Below, piece after piece: positions 1 to 7,806 of a stretch of 64,000 bases of DNA. Under the pieces are notes generated by a model. That model saw only the letters and a list, made by a program, of their open reading frames with translations. It made no database searches and was not told the DNA's origin. A program made the translations under genes and the position numbers. Numbering within the stretch: position 1 is the first letter of the stretch; every line of letters begins with the position of its first letter. Source of the DNA: Paenibacillus sabuli (GTDB taxonomy: Bacteria; Bacillota; Bacilli; Paenibacillales; Paenibacillaceae); NCBI RefSeq assembly GCF_014705605.1, contig NZ_JACXIZ010000030.1, forward strand, positions 1-64,000. Reading direction: 5' to 3'.

Positions 1-7
1 GCGCCGA

Positions 8-337
8 TCATTCGGCTTGCTGCAGCATTTTCAACAGCTTGGCAATAGAACGCTTTCTTTTTTCGGCGTCCATTCGATTCAACAGGCGCAGCATCTCCGC
101 CGTATCGCCGCGCACCGGCTCCCCCTGGCGCCTCCGGTCGTGGTCCCCGCCAATGATATAATCGAGCGAGACTTCGAATAGCCTGGACAGCTTGATCAGC
201 GTCTCATAGACCGGCTGCCGGTTGTTGATCTCGTAATGGCTGTATGCCGAGCGCGTCACTCCGATCCGGCGGGCGACCTCCTCCTGCGACATTCGCATGC
301 GCAGACGCTGTTCTCGTAATCGATCTCCCATCGTCAT
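8..337 (-). CDS. XRE-family helix-turn-helix transcriptional regulator
   Basis: A 109-residue DNA-binding protein. Residues about 5-60 form a standard HTH_3 domain, with the recognition region reading SQEEVARRIGVTRSAYSHYE, followed by a short charged tail of about 45 residues. The frame is open further upstream, but the ATG at 337 is chosen because AAGGGAG lies 8 bases before it; the upstream extension looks non-coding. It is divergent from araA, and a near-perfect palindrome (424-442) fills the spacer of its own promoter, so autorepression is likely. The family is well recognised; its target genes and ligand, if any, cannot be told from the sequence. Confidence 0.85.
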   Translation of the reverse strand: MTMGDRLREQRLRMRMSQEEVARRIGVTRSAYSHYEINNRQPVYETLIKLSRLFEVSLDYIIGGDHDRRRQGEPVRGDTAEMLRLLNRMDAEKRKRSIAKLLKMLQQAE

Positions 338-423
338 TGGTTTAACTCCCTTACGCTTACTTGTACCGATAGCTCGTTTCCAAAAAAAATAAAGCGGATG
401 GGTAATCATACTACTCTTAATTT

Positions 424-448
424 ATGATACAAATTGTATCATTGTCAA
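424..448 (-). promoter_or_regulatory. Promoter of the XRE gene with a palindromic operator in its spacer
   Basis: Positions 424-442 read ATGATACAAATTGTATCAT, two 9-bp inverted arms around one base. On the minus strand a consensus -35 TTGACA (443-448 on the plus strand) sits immediately upstream, so the palindrome occupies the whole -35/-10 spacer. This geometry suits steric autorepression by the XRE protein. The -10 itself (about 418-424) is weak. Confidence 0.6.
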
Positions 449-480
449 GTTCCATATTTCGACTCCGCTCAAAAGAAGGC

Positions 481-526
481 TTGAAAAATAAAAATGATGC
501 CAGTACAATGAAGATGTACGTACAAG
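481..526 (+). promoter_or_regulatory. araA sigma-A promoter with an AraR-like operator
   Basis: TTGAAA (481-486) and TACAAT (504-509) are spaced by 17 bp. The perfect palindrome TGTACGTACA (515-524) overlaps the expected start point, and a related half-match GGTACATACAAG lies at 569-580 just before the ribosome site. These resemble the operators of the GntR/LacI-type arabinose repressor AraR of Bacillus, which fits the araA gene downstream. No araR gene lies in the window. Confidence 0.6.
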
Positions 527-597
527 TTCGCATGGATCTTGGTTCTTCTTTTTCATTTTGTTTCATTGGTACATACAAGCGATGAAGGAGGCTTTCG

Positions 598-2082
598 ATG
601 AATACGGATCGTCACGCTTATTTTTGGTTCGTCACCGGCAGTCAGCATTTATATGGCAACGAAGCGCTAGAGGAAGTGAACGCCCATGCGCGGCAAATGG
701 TTGAAGCGTTGAACGGCAGCCCGGACATTTTCTACGAGATCAACTATCGGCCGGTCGTCACGACGCCCGGCGAAATCCGTTCCGTCTGCGCGGAAGCCAG
801 CGTCGATCCGTCGTGTGCGGGCATCCTGACCTGGATGCATACGTTCTCGCCGTCCAAGATGTGGATCGCCGGCCTGCAGGAGCTGCGCAAGCCGCTGCTG
901 CATCTGCATACGCAATTCAACCGCGACATCCCGTGGGATGAAATCGATATGGACTTCATGAACCTCAATCAGGCTGCGCACGGCGACCGCGAGCACGGCT
1001 TCATCGGCACGCGCCTCGGGCTTGGTCGCAAGGTCGTCGTCGGACATTGGCAGGATGCGCGTACGCAGCGGCGAATCGGGGCCTGGACGCGGATGGCCGC
1101 GGCGGCGGTCGCCTCCCGCGAGCTGCGCGTGGCGCGATTTGGCGACAATATGCGGCAGGTGGCCGTCACCGAAGGAGACAAGGTTCAAGCACAGATCGAC
1201 TTTGGCTGGACGATCGACGGCTACGGCATCGGCGATCTCGTCGAGCGGATGCGGGCGATACCGGACGCGGAGGTGAAGCGCCTCCTGGACGAATACGGCG
1301 AGCGCTATGAGATCGCGGAGCATACGCGCAGCACGCGATGGGAGGCGATTGCCGAGCAGGCGCGGATTGAGTTGGGGATGCGAGCCTTCCTGGAGGAAGG
1401 CGGCTACACGGCGTTTACGACGACATTCGAGGATCTGCACGGCATGAAGCAGCTGCCCGGATTGGCCGTACAGCGTCTGATGGAGCAAGGCTACGGCTTT
1501 GGCGGCGAGGGCGATTGGAAGACCGCGGCGCTGACGCGCGTCGTGAAGCTGATGACCGGCAATCGCCGCACGTCCTTCATGGAGGATTATACGTATCATC
1601 TCGAGCCGGGCAACGAGCTGATCCTTGGCTCGCACATGCTGGAGGTATGTCCGACGGTCGCGGCCTCGCGCCCGCGTCTGGAGGCGCATCCGCTCGGCAT
1701 CGGGGGCAAAGCCGATCCGGTCCGGATGATCTTCGACGGCGTCGACGGTCCGGCGGTCAATGCCTCGCTCGTCGACATGGGCGGCCGCTTCCGGCTGATC
1801 GTCAACGAGGTCGAGGCGGTGCGCTGCACCGAAGCGATGCCGAAGCTGCCGGTCGCACGCGTGCTCTGGAAGCCGCAACCGTCGCTGGCCGAATCGGCCG
1901 AGGCCTGGATCTATGCCGGGGGCGCGCACCACACGGTGCTCTCGTTCGAGGCGACTACCGATCAGTTGCGCGATTGGGCAGAGCTGACGGGCGTCGAATG
2001 CATCGTGATCGACGCCGACACGCGCATTCCTGCGCTGCGCAACGAGCTGCGCTGGAATGATCTGGCCTACCGCTTGCGGTAG
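598..2082 (+). CDS. araA: L-arabinose isomerase
   Basis: Converts L-arabinose to L-ribulose, the first step of bacterial arabinose catabolism, in the cytoplasm. The 494-residue length is normal for the family. The N-terminus carries the typical FVTGSQHLYG segment, the middle has FEDLHGMKQLPGLAVQRLM, and GSHMLEVCP holds a metal-binding glutamate of the active site. The ATG at 598 follows AAGGAGG by 6 bases. No araB or araD follows, so the rest of the pathway must be encoded elsewhere. An AraR-like operator overlaps its promoter. A GC-rich hairpin follows the stop codon. Confidence 0.97.
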   Translation: MNTDRHAYFWFVTGSQHLYGNEALEEVNAHARQMVEALNGSPDIFYEINYRPVVTTPGEIRSVCAEASVDPSCAGILTWMHTFSPSKMWIAGLQELRKPLLHLHTQFNRDIPWDEIDMDFMNLNQAAHGDREHGFIGTRLGLGRKVVVGHWQDARTQRRIGAWTRMAAAAVASRELRVARFGDNMRQVAVTEGDKVQAQIDFGWTIDGYGIGDLVERMRAIPDAEVKRLLDEYGERYEIAEHTRSTRWEAIAEQARIELGMRAFLEEGGYTAFTTTFEDLHGMKQLPGLAVQRLMEQGYGFGGEGDWKTAALTRVVKLMTGNRRTSFMEDYTYHLEPGNELILGSHMLEVCPTVAASRPRLEAHPLGIGGKADPVRMIFDGVDGPAVNASLVDMGGRFRLIVNEVEAVRCTEAMPKLPVARVLWKPQPSLAESAEAWIYAGGAHHTVLSFEATTDQLRDWAELTGVECIVIDADTRIPALRNELRWNDLAYRLR

Positions 2083-2102
2083 CGGCCGCTTCGTCAGGAC
2101 AA

Positions 2103-2131
2103 CGGCGCCGTCCCGGTTCGGGGCGGCGCCG
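2103..2131. terminator. GC-rich hairpin after araA
   Basis: Arms CGGCGCCGTCCC and GGGGCGGCGCCG pair with one wobble around a short loop. No T-run follows on either strand, so it may stabilise the 3' end or terminate only weakly. It lies between araA and the convergent WYL/DinB remnant. Confidence 0.45.
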
Positions 2132-2160
2132 CACGATTATGAATTGGCGTTACTTCCCGT

Positions 2161-2584
2161 TTATTTTAAACGCTCCAACTGCGCGAGATGATGGCTGTAA
2201 TGCATGGGAATAAGCCAAAACCACTCGTTGGCATGCAATGCGCCGAACCCGGGATGAACCATTTTTCTGCTTTCCGATTCTTTGCTCAGCGTCGCTTCAG
2301 TCCGTTTCATCCGCTCGACGAGCTCGAGCAAGCCTTCCTTTAGCTTCGCCTTGCTCGCCGGCTGCTTGGGGGTGTACTGCGGTGAAGCGGGCACTCGAAT
2401 CCGTATAGGAGGGTAGCTGCCCCGGGGCTCCCAGGATCGGAACGCCCATTTCACTCAGTGCCTGCATGTCCCGATAAATGGTCCGCACGCTGGTCTCAAA
2501 TAGCGAAGCCAGTTCTTCCGCCCGCACGACGCTCCGGCGTTGCAGCTCCAGCATGATGGCGAGCTGCCGATCGGTCTTATTCAT
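2161..2584 (-). pseudogene. Chimeric remnant: N-terminus of a YafY/WYL regulator joined to the C-terminus of a DinB-like protein
   Basis: From the ATG at 2584 (AGGA and GGAGG just upstream) about 55 residues match the winged HTH of YafY/WYL-type regulators, including VRAEELASLFETSVRTIYRD and ALSEMGVPI. The WYL sensor part is absent. After roughly 2415-2430 the sense frame shifts, and the second frame to 2161 reads like the last 80 residues of a DinB_2/DUF1569-type protein, ending FGALHANEWFWLIPMHYSHH. The simplest reading is one deletion that removed the 3' part of a regulator and the 5' part of the next gene in the same operon. Neither half should be functional, although the HTH half could still make a short peptide. 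Confidence 0.7.
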
Positions 2585-2606
2585 TCCTGTACCTCCTTCG
2601 TCTGGA

Positions 2607-3710
2607 CTACGGCTCCGCCGGTCCGGCGGGCGTCCGCGGAGCGGGCCGGGTCATGACGAATCGGCGATACAGCTTGATCGCAATCACCTTGCCGATCAGA
2701 TAGACGGGAATTGCAATCATGATGCCGATGATGCCGCCGATGCTCCCTGCGATGAGGAGCAGCACGATCGTCATCATTGGATGAATGTCGAGCTTGCGTC
2801 CGTAGATATGCGGCGAGAGCAGGTTGCCCTCGATCTGCTGGGCGATATTGACGATCAGGAGCACCCAGATGATGGAGGTCGGCGAATCGATAAAGGCAAT
2901 CGTCAGCGCCGGAATCATCCCGATGAATTGGCCGATGTACGGAATCAGGTTGAGCACGGCCAGCAGCAATGCCAGCAGCAGCGAATACGGCAGATCGATG
3001 ATGAGGAAGCCGGCATAGATCATGACGCCGAGCAAAAAGCATAAAATGACGCGTCCGAGAATGAATTCGCTCAGGATCCGGTCGATTTGAAGCAAGGTGT
3101 CGCGCACCTCGCGCTTGTAAGGCGACGGCAAATGACGCATCAGCGAACGGTAAGCCGATTTGTCCTCCTTGAGCATATAATAGAGCAGAATCGGCACCGT
3201 GCTGACGACGATCACGAGCGTCGTGAAGAACGACACCGCGCTCGAGATATAGGTCGAGACGGTGTCGACCAGGTCGCTCACATAATCGGACAGCCGGCTC
3301 GTCAGATCGGAATCGCGCAGGTCGACGTTGCGCACCAGTTCGTTGTCCTGAAGCCGCAGCAGCTGCTCCCGAACGTCGAGCACGACGCCTGGCAGGCTGT
3401 TGGCAAAATCGATCGTCTGCTGACGGAGCGTCGGCCACACCAGGAAGAAGAATAAGGTGAACAATCCCGCCAGCGCGGCATAGAGCATAAGGATCGCGAG
3501 CGGTTTTTTAAGCTTGAAACGGCCCAGCATGCCGACAAGCGGCCGCAGCAAATAATAGAAAAAAACGGTGAACAGCAGCGGCATGGTCAAAATATCGATT
3601 GCGACGCGGATCGGACGGAAAATGAAGTCGACGCGCGATGCCAAATAGACGATCACCAGGACCAGGATCAAGCTGAAGCATATGCGATAAAACTTGCCGA
3701 TTTTTCGCAC
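2607..3710 (-). CDS. AI-2E (UPF0118) family membrane transporter
   Basis: A 367-residue polytopic membrane protein. It shows the family pattern of two N-terminal helices, a soluble helical stretch (about residues 90-170) and a C-terminal bundle with SLLLALLLAVLNLIPYIGQFIG and the glycine-rich GSIGGIIGIMIAIPVYLIGK. Members have been linked to autoinducer-2 export or Na+/H+ antiport, so the substrate is open. A GTG start at 3710 is preferred over ATG 3782 because GGAGGA lies 6 bases before it; ATG 3782 would also overlap the divergent ROK promoter region. It is downstream of nothing on its strand and is divergent from the ROK gene. Confidence 0.85.
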   Translation of the reverse strand: MRKIGKFYRICFSLILVLVIVYLASRVDFIFRPIRVAIDILTMPLLFTVFFYYLLRPLVGMLGRFKLKKPLAILMLYAALAGLFTLFFFLVWPTLRQQTIDFANSLPGVVLDVREQLLRLQDNELVRNVDLRDSDLTSRLSDYVSDLVDTVSTYISSAVSFFTTLVIVVSTVPILLYYMLKEDKSAYRSLMRHLPSPYKREVRDTLLQIDRILSEFILGRVILCFLLGVMIYAGFLIIDLPYSLLLALLLAVLNLIPYIGQFIGMIPALTIAFIDSPTSIIWVLLIVNIAQQIEGNLLSPHIYGRKLDIHPMMTIVLLLIAGSIGGIIGIMIAIPVYLIGKVIAIKLYRRFVMTRPAPRTPAGPAEP

Positions 3711-3836
3711 GCGAGTTCCTCCGTTTCCGTAAACGTCAAAGCTGAATACCCGATAAAGCGCAGCTTCAAACGCGATGGCCAAATTATGCTATACTTTGGA
3801 AAAGAACGCAAGACGAAACGAGGGAACCGCACGCGC

Positions 3837-5030
3837 ATGAATCGGATCAAAGGCAGGGGGCCGACGCTGGCTAAGGATATGAACCGCAAACAAATCTACG
3901 GCGAGCTGAAACGCAGCGCGCTGACGACGCGCGCCGCGCTGGCCGCGGCGCTGACGCTGAATAAAAACACGGTCAATACGATTGTGGAGGAGCTGCGCCG
4001 TGCCGGATATGTCCGCGAGCGCGGGTTGCTGGGCAGCGGCGGCGCCGGGCGCAAGGCGGTCGGGATCGCCTTTGCGGCGGACAATCGCTGCGCGATCGGC
4101 ATGCAGCTGCAGCACGCGTCGCTGCGGGTCGTCGTGACGGATCTGTATGCGGCGCCGCTAGTTGAATTCGAGCAGCAGGTGCCGGGTCTGGATCCGGAGG
4201 AGGTAGCGCAGGCGATCGGCCGCGCCGCGACGCGCGCCGCAGCGGCGGCTCCGGCGCCGATTATCGGCACGGCGCTGGGCCTGCCGGGCTTGCTGGACGA
4301 GGCGGCGTCGACGGTCGTCGCCTCCAGTCATCTGGGCTGGCAGGCGGTGGCCTTCAAGACCATGGCCGAGCAGGCCTGCCGCTCGGCGGTCTTGCTGGAC
4401 AATAGCGTCAAGCTGGCCACGCTCGGCGAGCTCTGGCAAGGCGGGGGAGCGGGCGACGCAGGCGCGCACTTCGCTTATTGCTCATTCGGCACCGGCGTGG
4501 GCTGCGGGCTGATCCTGGACGGGCAGATTGCCAGAGGCGCCGCGGGCAGTGCGGGGGAGCTGGGGCATATCGTGGTCGAGCCGGACGGACCGCGCTGCAG
4601 CTGCGGCAATCGCGGCTGCCTGGAGGCGGTCGTCGGCCTGCCGGCCGTGCGGGCGAGACTAGCGCTGGAGATGCCTGTGCCGGATACGCTGAGCGGCGGC
4701 TGGCTCGCCGAAGAAGCGGCGCGCGGCAATGCGCGGGCCGCGCAAGAGCTGGAGCGGATCGGCCATGCCATTGCAGCGGCGCTGTCTGCGCTCGTCAATT
4801 TGCTCAATCCGGACGAAATTATCTGCGACGGTCCACTAATGGAAGCAGCCGAGCGGCTCTTCCCCATCATCAGGCGCGAGATGGAGAAGCGTACGCTCGG
4901 CTATGCGATGACGCGGGTCCGGCTGTCGCGCTCGACGCTCTATCCGAGCGCGGGCGCGATCGGAGCCGCGGCCAGCGTCATTGCGAATTGGGAGCGTCAG
5001 GCCGACCCGCTGGAGCCGATGACCTTCTGA
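3837..5030 (+). CDS. ROK-family (NagC/XylR-type) transcriptional regulator
   Basis: A 397-residue sugar-responsive repressor. Residues 10-70 form a MarR-like winged helix (LTTRAALAAALTLNKNTVNTIVEELRRAGYV). The rest is a ROK sugar-kinase-like fold with GTGVGCGLILDGQIARGAAG and the zinc motif CSCGNRGCLEAV. ATG 3837 is chosen as the first start that keeps the DNA-binding domain intact; an in-frame start exists at 3786. Its 3' end overlaps the convergent nagA gene by 34 bases. The neighbourhood suggests it controls nagBA in response to an amino-sugar phosphate, perhaps through the palindrome at 7001-7021; this is inference. Confidence 0.88.
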   Translation: MNRIKGRGPTLAKDMNRKQIYGELKRSALTTRAALAAALTLNKNTVNTIVEELRRAGYVRERGLLGSGGAGRKAVGIAFAADNRCAIGMQLQHASLRVVVTDLYAAPLVEFEQQVPGLDPEEVAQAIGRAATRAAAAAPAPIIGTALGLPGLLDEAASTVVASSHLGWQAVAFKTMAEQACRSAVLLDNSVKLATLGELWQGGGAGDAGAHFAYCSFGTGVGCGLILDGQIARGAAGSAGELGHIVVEPDGPRCSCGNRGCLEAVVGLPAVRARLALEMPVPDTLSGGWLAEEAARGNARAAQELERIGHAIAAALSALVNLLNPDEIICDGPLMEAAERLFPIIRREMEKRTLGYAMTRVRLSRSTLYPSAGAIGAAASVIANWERQADPLEPMTF

Positions 5031-6196
5031 CCTTGCTTGTAGACGGCCTCGACGACAGGCGCTCCCGCATCGGTGCGCAGCAGCACCAGATCGGCGGCAG
5101 CCCCGAGCTCGATGCGGCCGAGATCCGGGCGGTCGAGCAGCCCGGCCGGCACCGAGGAAGCGAGCGTCCATGCTTCCTCGAGCGTGGCGAGCCCGCGCCG
5201 GACGAGATGGCCGATGCCGGCGGGCAGCATCTGCGCGGAGCCGGCCAGCAGCTTGTCGTTGGCTGCCAGGTGGAGCTTGCCTGCCGGCGTGAGCACGACC
5301 TCGCCGCCGATATGCGTCGTGTAGCGTCCGGGGGCGAGGCCGCTCAGATAGACGGCGTCGCTGACCAGCGCGATGCGCCCCGGCTTGGCGCGCAGGAATA
5401 CCTTGAGCAGAGACTCCGGCAGGTGGAAGCCGTCAGCGATGACGCCGGCGGTCAGCTCGTCGGCCGCCAGCTGCTCCCACAGATAATTGTCGTGACGCGG
5501 CAGCATCAGGTGCGAGCCGTTGCCCAGGTGGGTGCTCATGCGCGCGCCGGCGGCGACCGCCTCGCGGATCTGCTGCGGCGTCGCAGCCGTATGGCCGATC
5601 GAGACGAGCACGCCGCTGGCGGCGCAGCGCGCGATGAAGTCCGGCGCCTGCGGCCACTCCGGCGACAGCGTCAGCAGGCGGATCCGGCCATGTGCCGCCT
5701 CCTGCCAGCGCTGGAACAGCTCCCAGTCCGGGGCCTTGACGTAGGCGGCGCTGTGCGCGCCGCGCGCGCCGTCCTCGGGCGAGAGGAACGGACCCTCGAG
5801 ATGAATGCCGGCGATGCTCGCGCCGGTCAGCGGATCGCGATCCGCTGCTGCTGCAAGGACGCCGAGCAGCTCGGCAATCGCTTCGTCGCTGTTGGTGATG
5901 ACCGTCGGCAGATACGACGTAACCCCGTGGCTCCACAGCGCAGACGTGACCTCTGCGACCTGCTCTTCGCCGAGCGGCAGGGTGTTGAAGTCGATGCCGC
6001 CGTAGCCGTTGAGCTGCAGATCGACCAGGCCCGGCGCGAGCCAGGGCAGAGCGGGCGCATTCGCGGCATCTGCAGAGAGCGCCTCCGTCAGCGGCTCGAT
6101 GCCGGCGATACGTGCGTCCCGGACGGTGAGCGTGACCGCCCGTCCGTCGAGCAGCCGGCCGGCGATGACAGCTTGGGGCCGGGATGTGCGATCCAT
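4997..6196 (-). CDS. nagA: N-acetylglucosamine-6-phosphate deacetylase
   Basis: Removes acetate from GlcNAc-6-phosphate to give glucosamine-6-phosphate, which NagB then deaminates. The 399-residue amidohydrolase shows LQLNGYGGIDFN near the N-terminus, the metal-site IHLEGPFLSPEDGARGAH, GHTAAT, and IADGFHLP with VSDAV near the C-terminus. The usual HLFNAM segment is replaced by HLGNGSH, placing it in a divergent subgroup; exact acyl-sugar preference could differ. Its ATG follows the nagB stop by one base (TAGCATG), so the two are translationally coupled. The 3' end overlaps the convergent ROK gene by 34 bases. Confidence 0.88.
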   Translation of the reverse strand: MDRTSRPQAVIAGRLLDGRAVTLTVRDARIAGIEPLTEALSADAANAPALPWLAPGLVDLQLNGYGGIDFNTLPLGEEQVAEVTSALWSHGVTSYLPTVITNSDEAIAELLGVLAAAADRDPLTGASIAGIHLEGPFLSPEDGARGAHSAAYVKAPDWELFQRWQEAAHGRIRLLTLSPEWPQAPDFIARCAASGVLVSIGHTAATPQQIREAVAAGARMSTHLGNGSHLMLPRHDNYLWEQLAADELTAGVIADGFHLPESLLKVFLRAKPGRIALVSDAVYLSGLAPGRYTTHIGGEVVLTPAGKLHLAANDKLLAGSAQMLPAGIGHLVRRGLATLEEAWTLASSVPAGLLDRPDLGRIELGAAADLVLLRTDAGAPVVEAVYKQGQKVIGSSGSA

Positions 6197-6197
6197 G

Positions 6198-6977
6198 CTA
6201 GAGCAGCTCCTTGTAGGCGTCGCGGTCGGCGTACAGGACGCAATTCGGATGGCGCCGCAGCACGGTCGACGGACATGCGGTGTCGATCTCGCCGCTCAGC
6301 GTGCGCGTGATCGCCGCCGTCTTGGTCGGACCGGGCACGATGCAGTGCAGCTCGGCGCCGGACATCAAGGTCGGAATGGTCAACGTCAGCGCATGGGTCG
6401 GGACGTCGCCGATGCCGTCGAAGCAGCCGTCGTTGACTTGCTGCTGGCGGCAGATGTCGTCGAGCTCGACCGGCTTGATGGTCTGCGGGTCCTCGAAGTC
6501 CGCGACCGGCGGATCGTTGAAGGCGATGTGCCCGTTCTCGCCGATGCCGAGGCAGACGATGTCGATCGGGGCTTCGCGGATCAGCGCGCCGTAGCGCGCG
6601 CACTCCGCCTGCGGCTCGGCCGTGCTGTCGATCAAGTGGAGGACGCCCGGCTTTACCCGATCGAACAGATGCGCGCGCAGGAAAGCGCTGAAGCGCTGCG
6701 GCGCGGACTCCGGCAATCCGATATACTCGTCCATGTGGAAGGCCGTGATGCGCGACCAATCGATGTCCGGCTCGGCCGCCAGCGTCGCAAGGCATTCATT
6801 TTGCGAAGGGGCGGCAGCAAATACGATGCGAATGCGCGCTTTTTTTTGCAGTCCATTCCGAATACTGGCGGCCGCCGCCTTGCCTGCAGCGCGGCCCATC
6901 GCCGCTCGATCCGGGTAGACCCGTACCTGCAGGCGATCTACGGTACGTTCAAGAAGAGGATGTCCATGATTGCTCAT
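6198..6977 (-). CDS. nagB: Glucosamine-6-phosphate deaminase
   Basis: Converts glucosamine-6-phosphate to fructose-6-phosphate and ammonia. The 259-residue protein has the isomerase/6-phosphogluconolactonase fold with FHMDEYIGLP (catalytic Asp-Glu region) and LGIGENGHIAFNDPP. ATG 6977 is chosen because GGAG stands 9 bases before it; longer in-frame starts at 6992 and 7046 lack a ribosome site. It is first in a tight nagB-nagA operon. The promoter -10 (TATAAT, minus strand, 7012-7017) is buried in a palindrome, so repression at initiation is likely. Confidence 0.93.
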   Translation of the reverse strand: MSNHGHPLLERTVDRLQVRVYPDRAAMGRAAGKAAAASIRNGLQKKARIRIVFAAAPSQNECLATLAAEPDIDWSRITAFHMDEYIGLPESAPQRFSAFLRAHLFDRVKPGVLHLIDSTAEPQAECARYGALIREAPIDIVCLGIGENGHIAFNDPPVADFEDPQTIKPVELDDICRQQQVNDGCFDGIGDVPTHALTLTIPTLMSGAELHCIVPGPTKTAAITRTLSGEIDTACPSTVLRRHPNCVLYADRDAYKELL

Positions 6978-7000
6978 CCCAATCAGCTCCATTCGTTTAA

Positions 7001-7021
7001 TTAGTATAAATATTATACTAA
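7001..7021 (-). promoter_or_regulatory. Palindromic operator over the nagBA -10 element
   Basis: Arms TTAGTATAA and TTATACTAA are perfect inverted repeats around ATA. On the minus strand the palindrome includes TATAAT. No good -35 stands at the right distance. The neighbouring ROK regulator is the natural candidate ligand, but a GntR-type NagR encoded elsewhere is also possible; the sequence does not match the known Bacillus NagR box closely. Confidence 0.6.
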
Positions 7022-7100
7022 TTAAAGTATGCCTGATGCCGCCCATTTTGACAAGGGGGGAGCACCAAGTCTCCGGGGCGGAAGCGGCAGTGTAGCCTCG

Positions 7101-7794
7101 CTAAACGAGCTTAATTCCGTCGCCGGAGCGGAATCGGTCGTGCAACGATAAAAAACGAACTTAATTCCGCCGCCGGAGGGGAATTGCCCGTGCAACGATA
7201 AAAAACGAGCTTAATTCCGCCGCCGGAGGGGAATTGCCCGTGCAACGATAAAAAACGAGCTTAATTCCGTCGCCGGAGCGGAATCGCTCGTGCAACGATA
7301 AAAAACGAGCTTAATTCCGTCGCCGGAGCGAAATCGCCCGTGCAACGATAAAAAACGAGCTTAATTCCGTCGCCGGAGCGAAATCGCCCGTGCAACGATA
7401 AAAAACGAGCTTAATTCCGTCGCCGGAGGGGAATCGCTCGTGCAACGATAAAAAACGAGCTTAATTCCGCCGCCGGAGGGGAATTGCCCGTGCAACGATA
7501 AAAAACGAGCTTAATTCCGTCGCCGGAGGGGAATCGCTCGTGCAACGATAAAAAACGAGCTTAATCCCGCCGCCGGAGGGGAATCGGTCGTGCAACGATA
7601 AAAAACGAGCTTAATTCCGCCTCCGGAGCGGAATCGCCCGTGCAACGATAAAAAACGAGCTTAATTCCGCCGCCGGAGGGGAAGGCCGTGCAACGATAAA
7701 AAACGAGCTTAATTCCGCCTCCGGAGCGGAATCGCTCGTGCAACGATAAAAAACGAGCTTAATTCCGTCGCCGGAGGGGAAGGCCGTGCAGCGA
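7101..7794. repeat. Tandem array of about 14 units of 50 bp
   Basis: Units start (at TTAATTCCG) at 7111, 7161, 7211, 7261, 7311, 7361, 7411, 7461, 7511, 7561, 7611, 7661, 7709 and 7759. All are 50 bp apart except 7661-7709 (48 bp); the last is truncated. Each unit has a constant half, TGCAACGATAAAAAACGAGC, and a variable half, TTAATTCCGYCGCCGGAG followed by SGGAAT and YGCYCG. TTCCG...CGGAA forms a weak hairpin, and in several units GCTCGT and ACGAGC can pair across the A-tract. Fifty is not a multiple of three, so no repeat protein is maintained. It fills the gap between nagB and the binding-protein gene at 7807, running right up to the 3' end of that gene. Confidence 0.95.
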
Positions 7795-7806
7795 GCATTA
7801 CCCTGC

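Noticed and set aside
548-567. TTTCATT repeat before araA as the same element as the repeats at 28457
   Set aside because: The similarity is confined to T-rich bases and spacing differs (10 versus 11 bp), so a shared regulator is not supported.
667-1932. Long antisense frames opposite araA and other GC-rich genes
   Set aside because: They are side effects of GC-rich codon use opposite clearly conserved genes, lack ribosome sites and read as Arg/His-rich low-information protein.
3765-3795. Promoter for the ROK gene (TTCAAA and TATACT)
   Set aside because: The 19-bp spacer is poor and alternatives overlap; left out as a feature.
7101-7794. CRISPR-like array
   Set aside because: The 50-bp units are contiguous and nearly identical throughout, with no unique spacers and no cas genes nearby.
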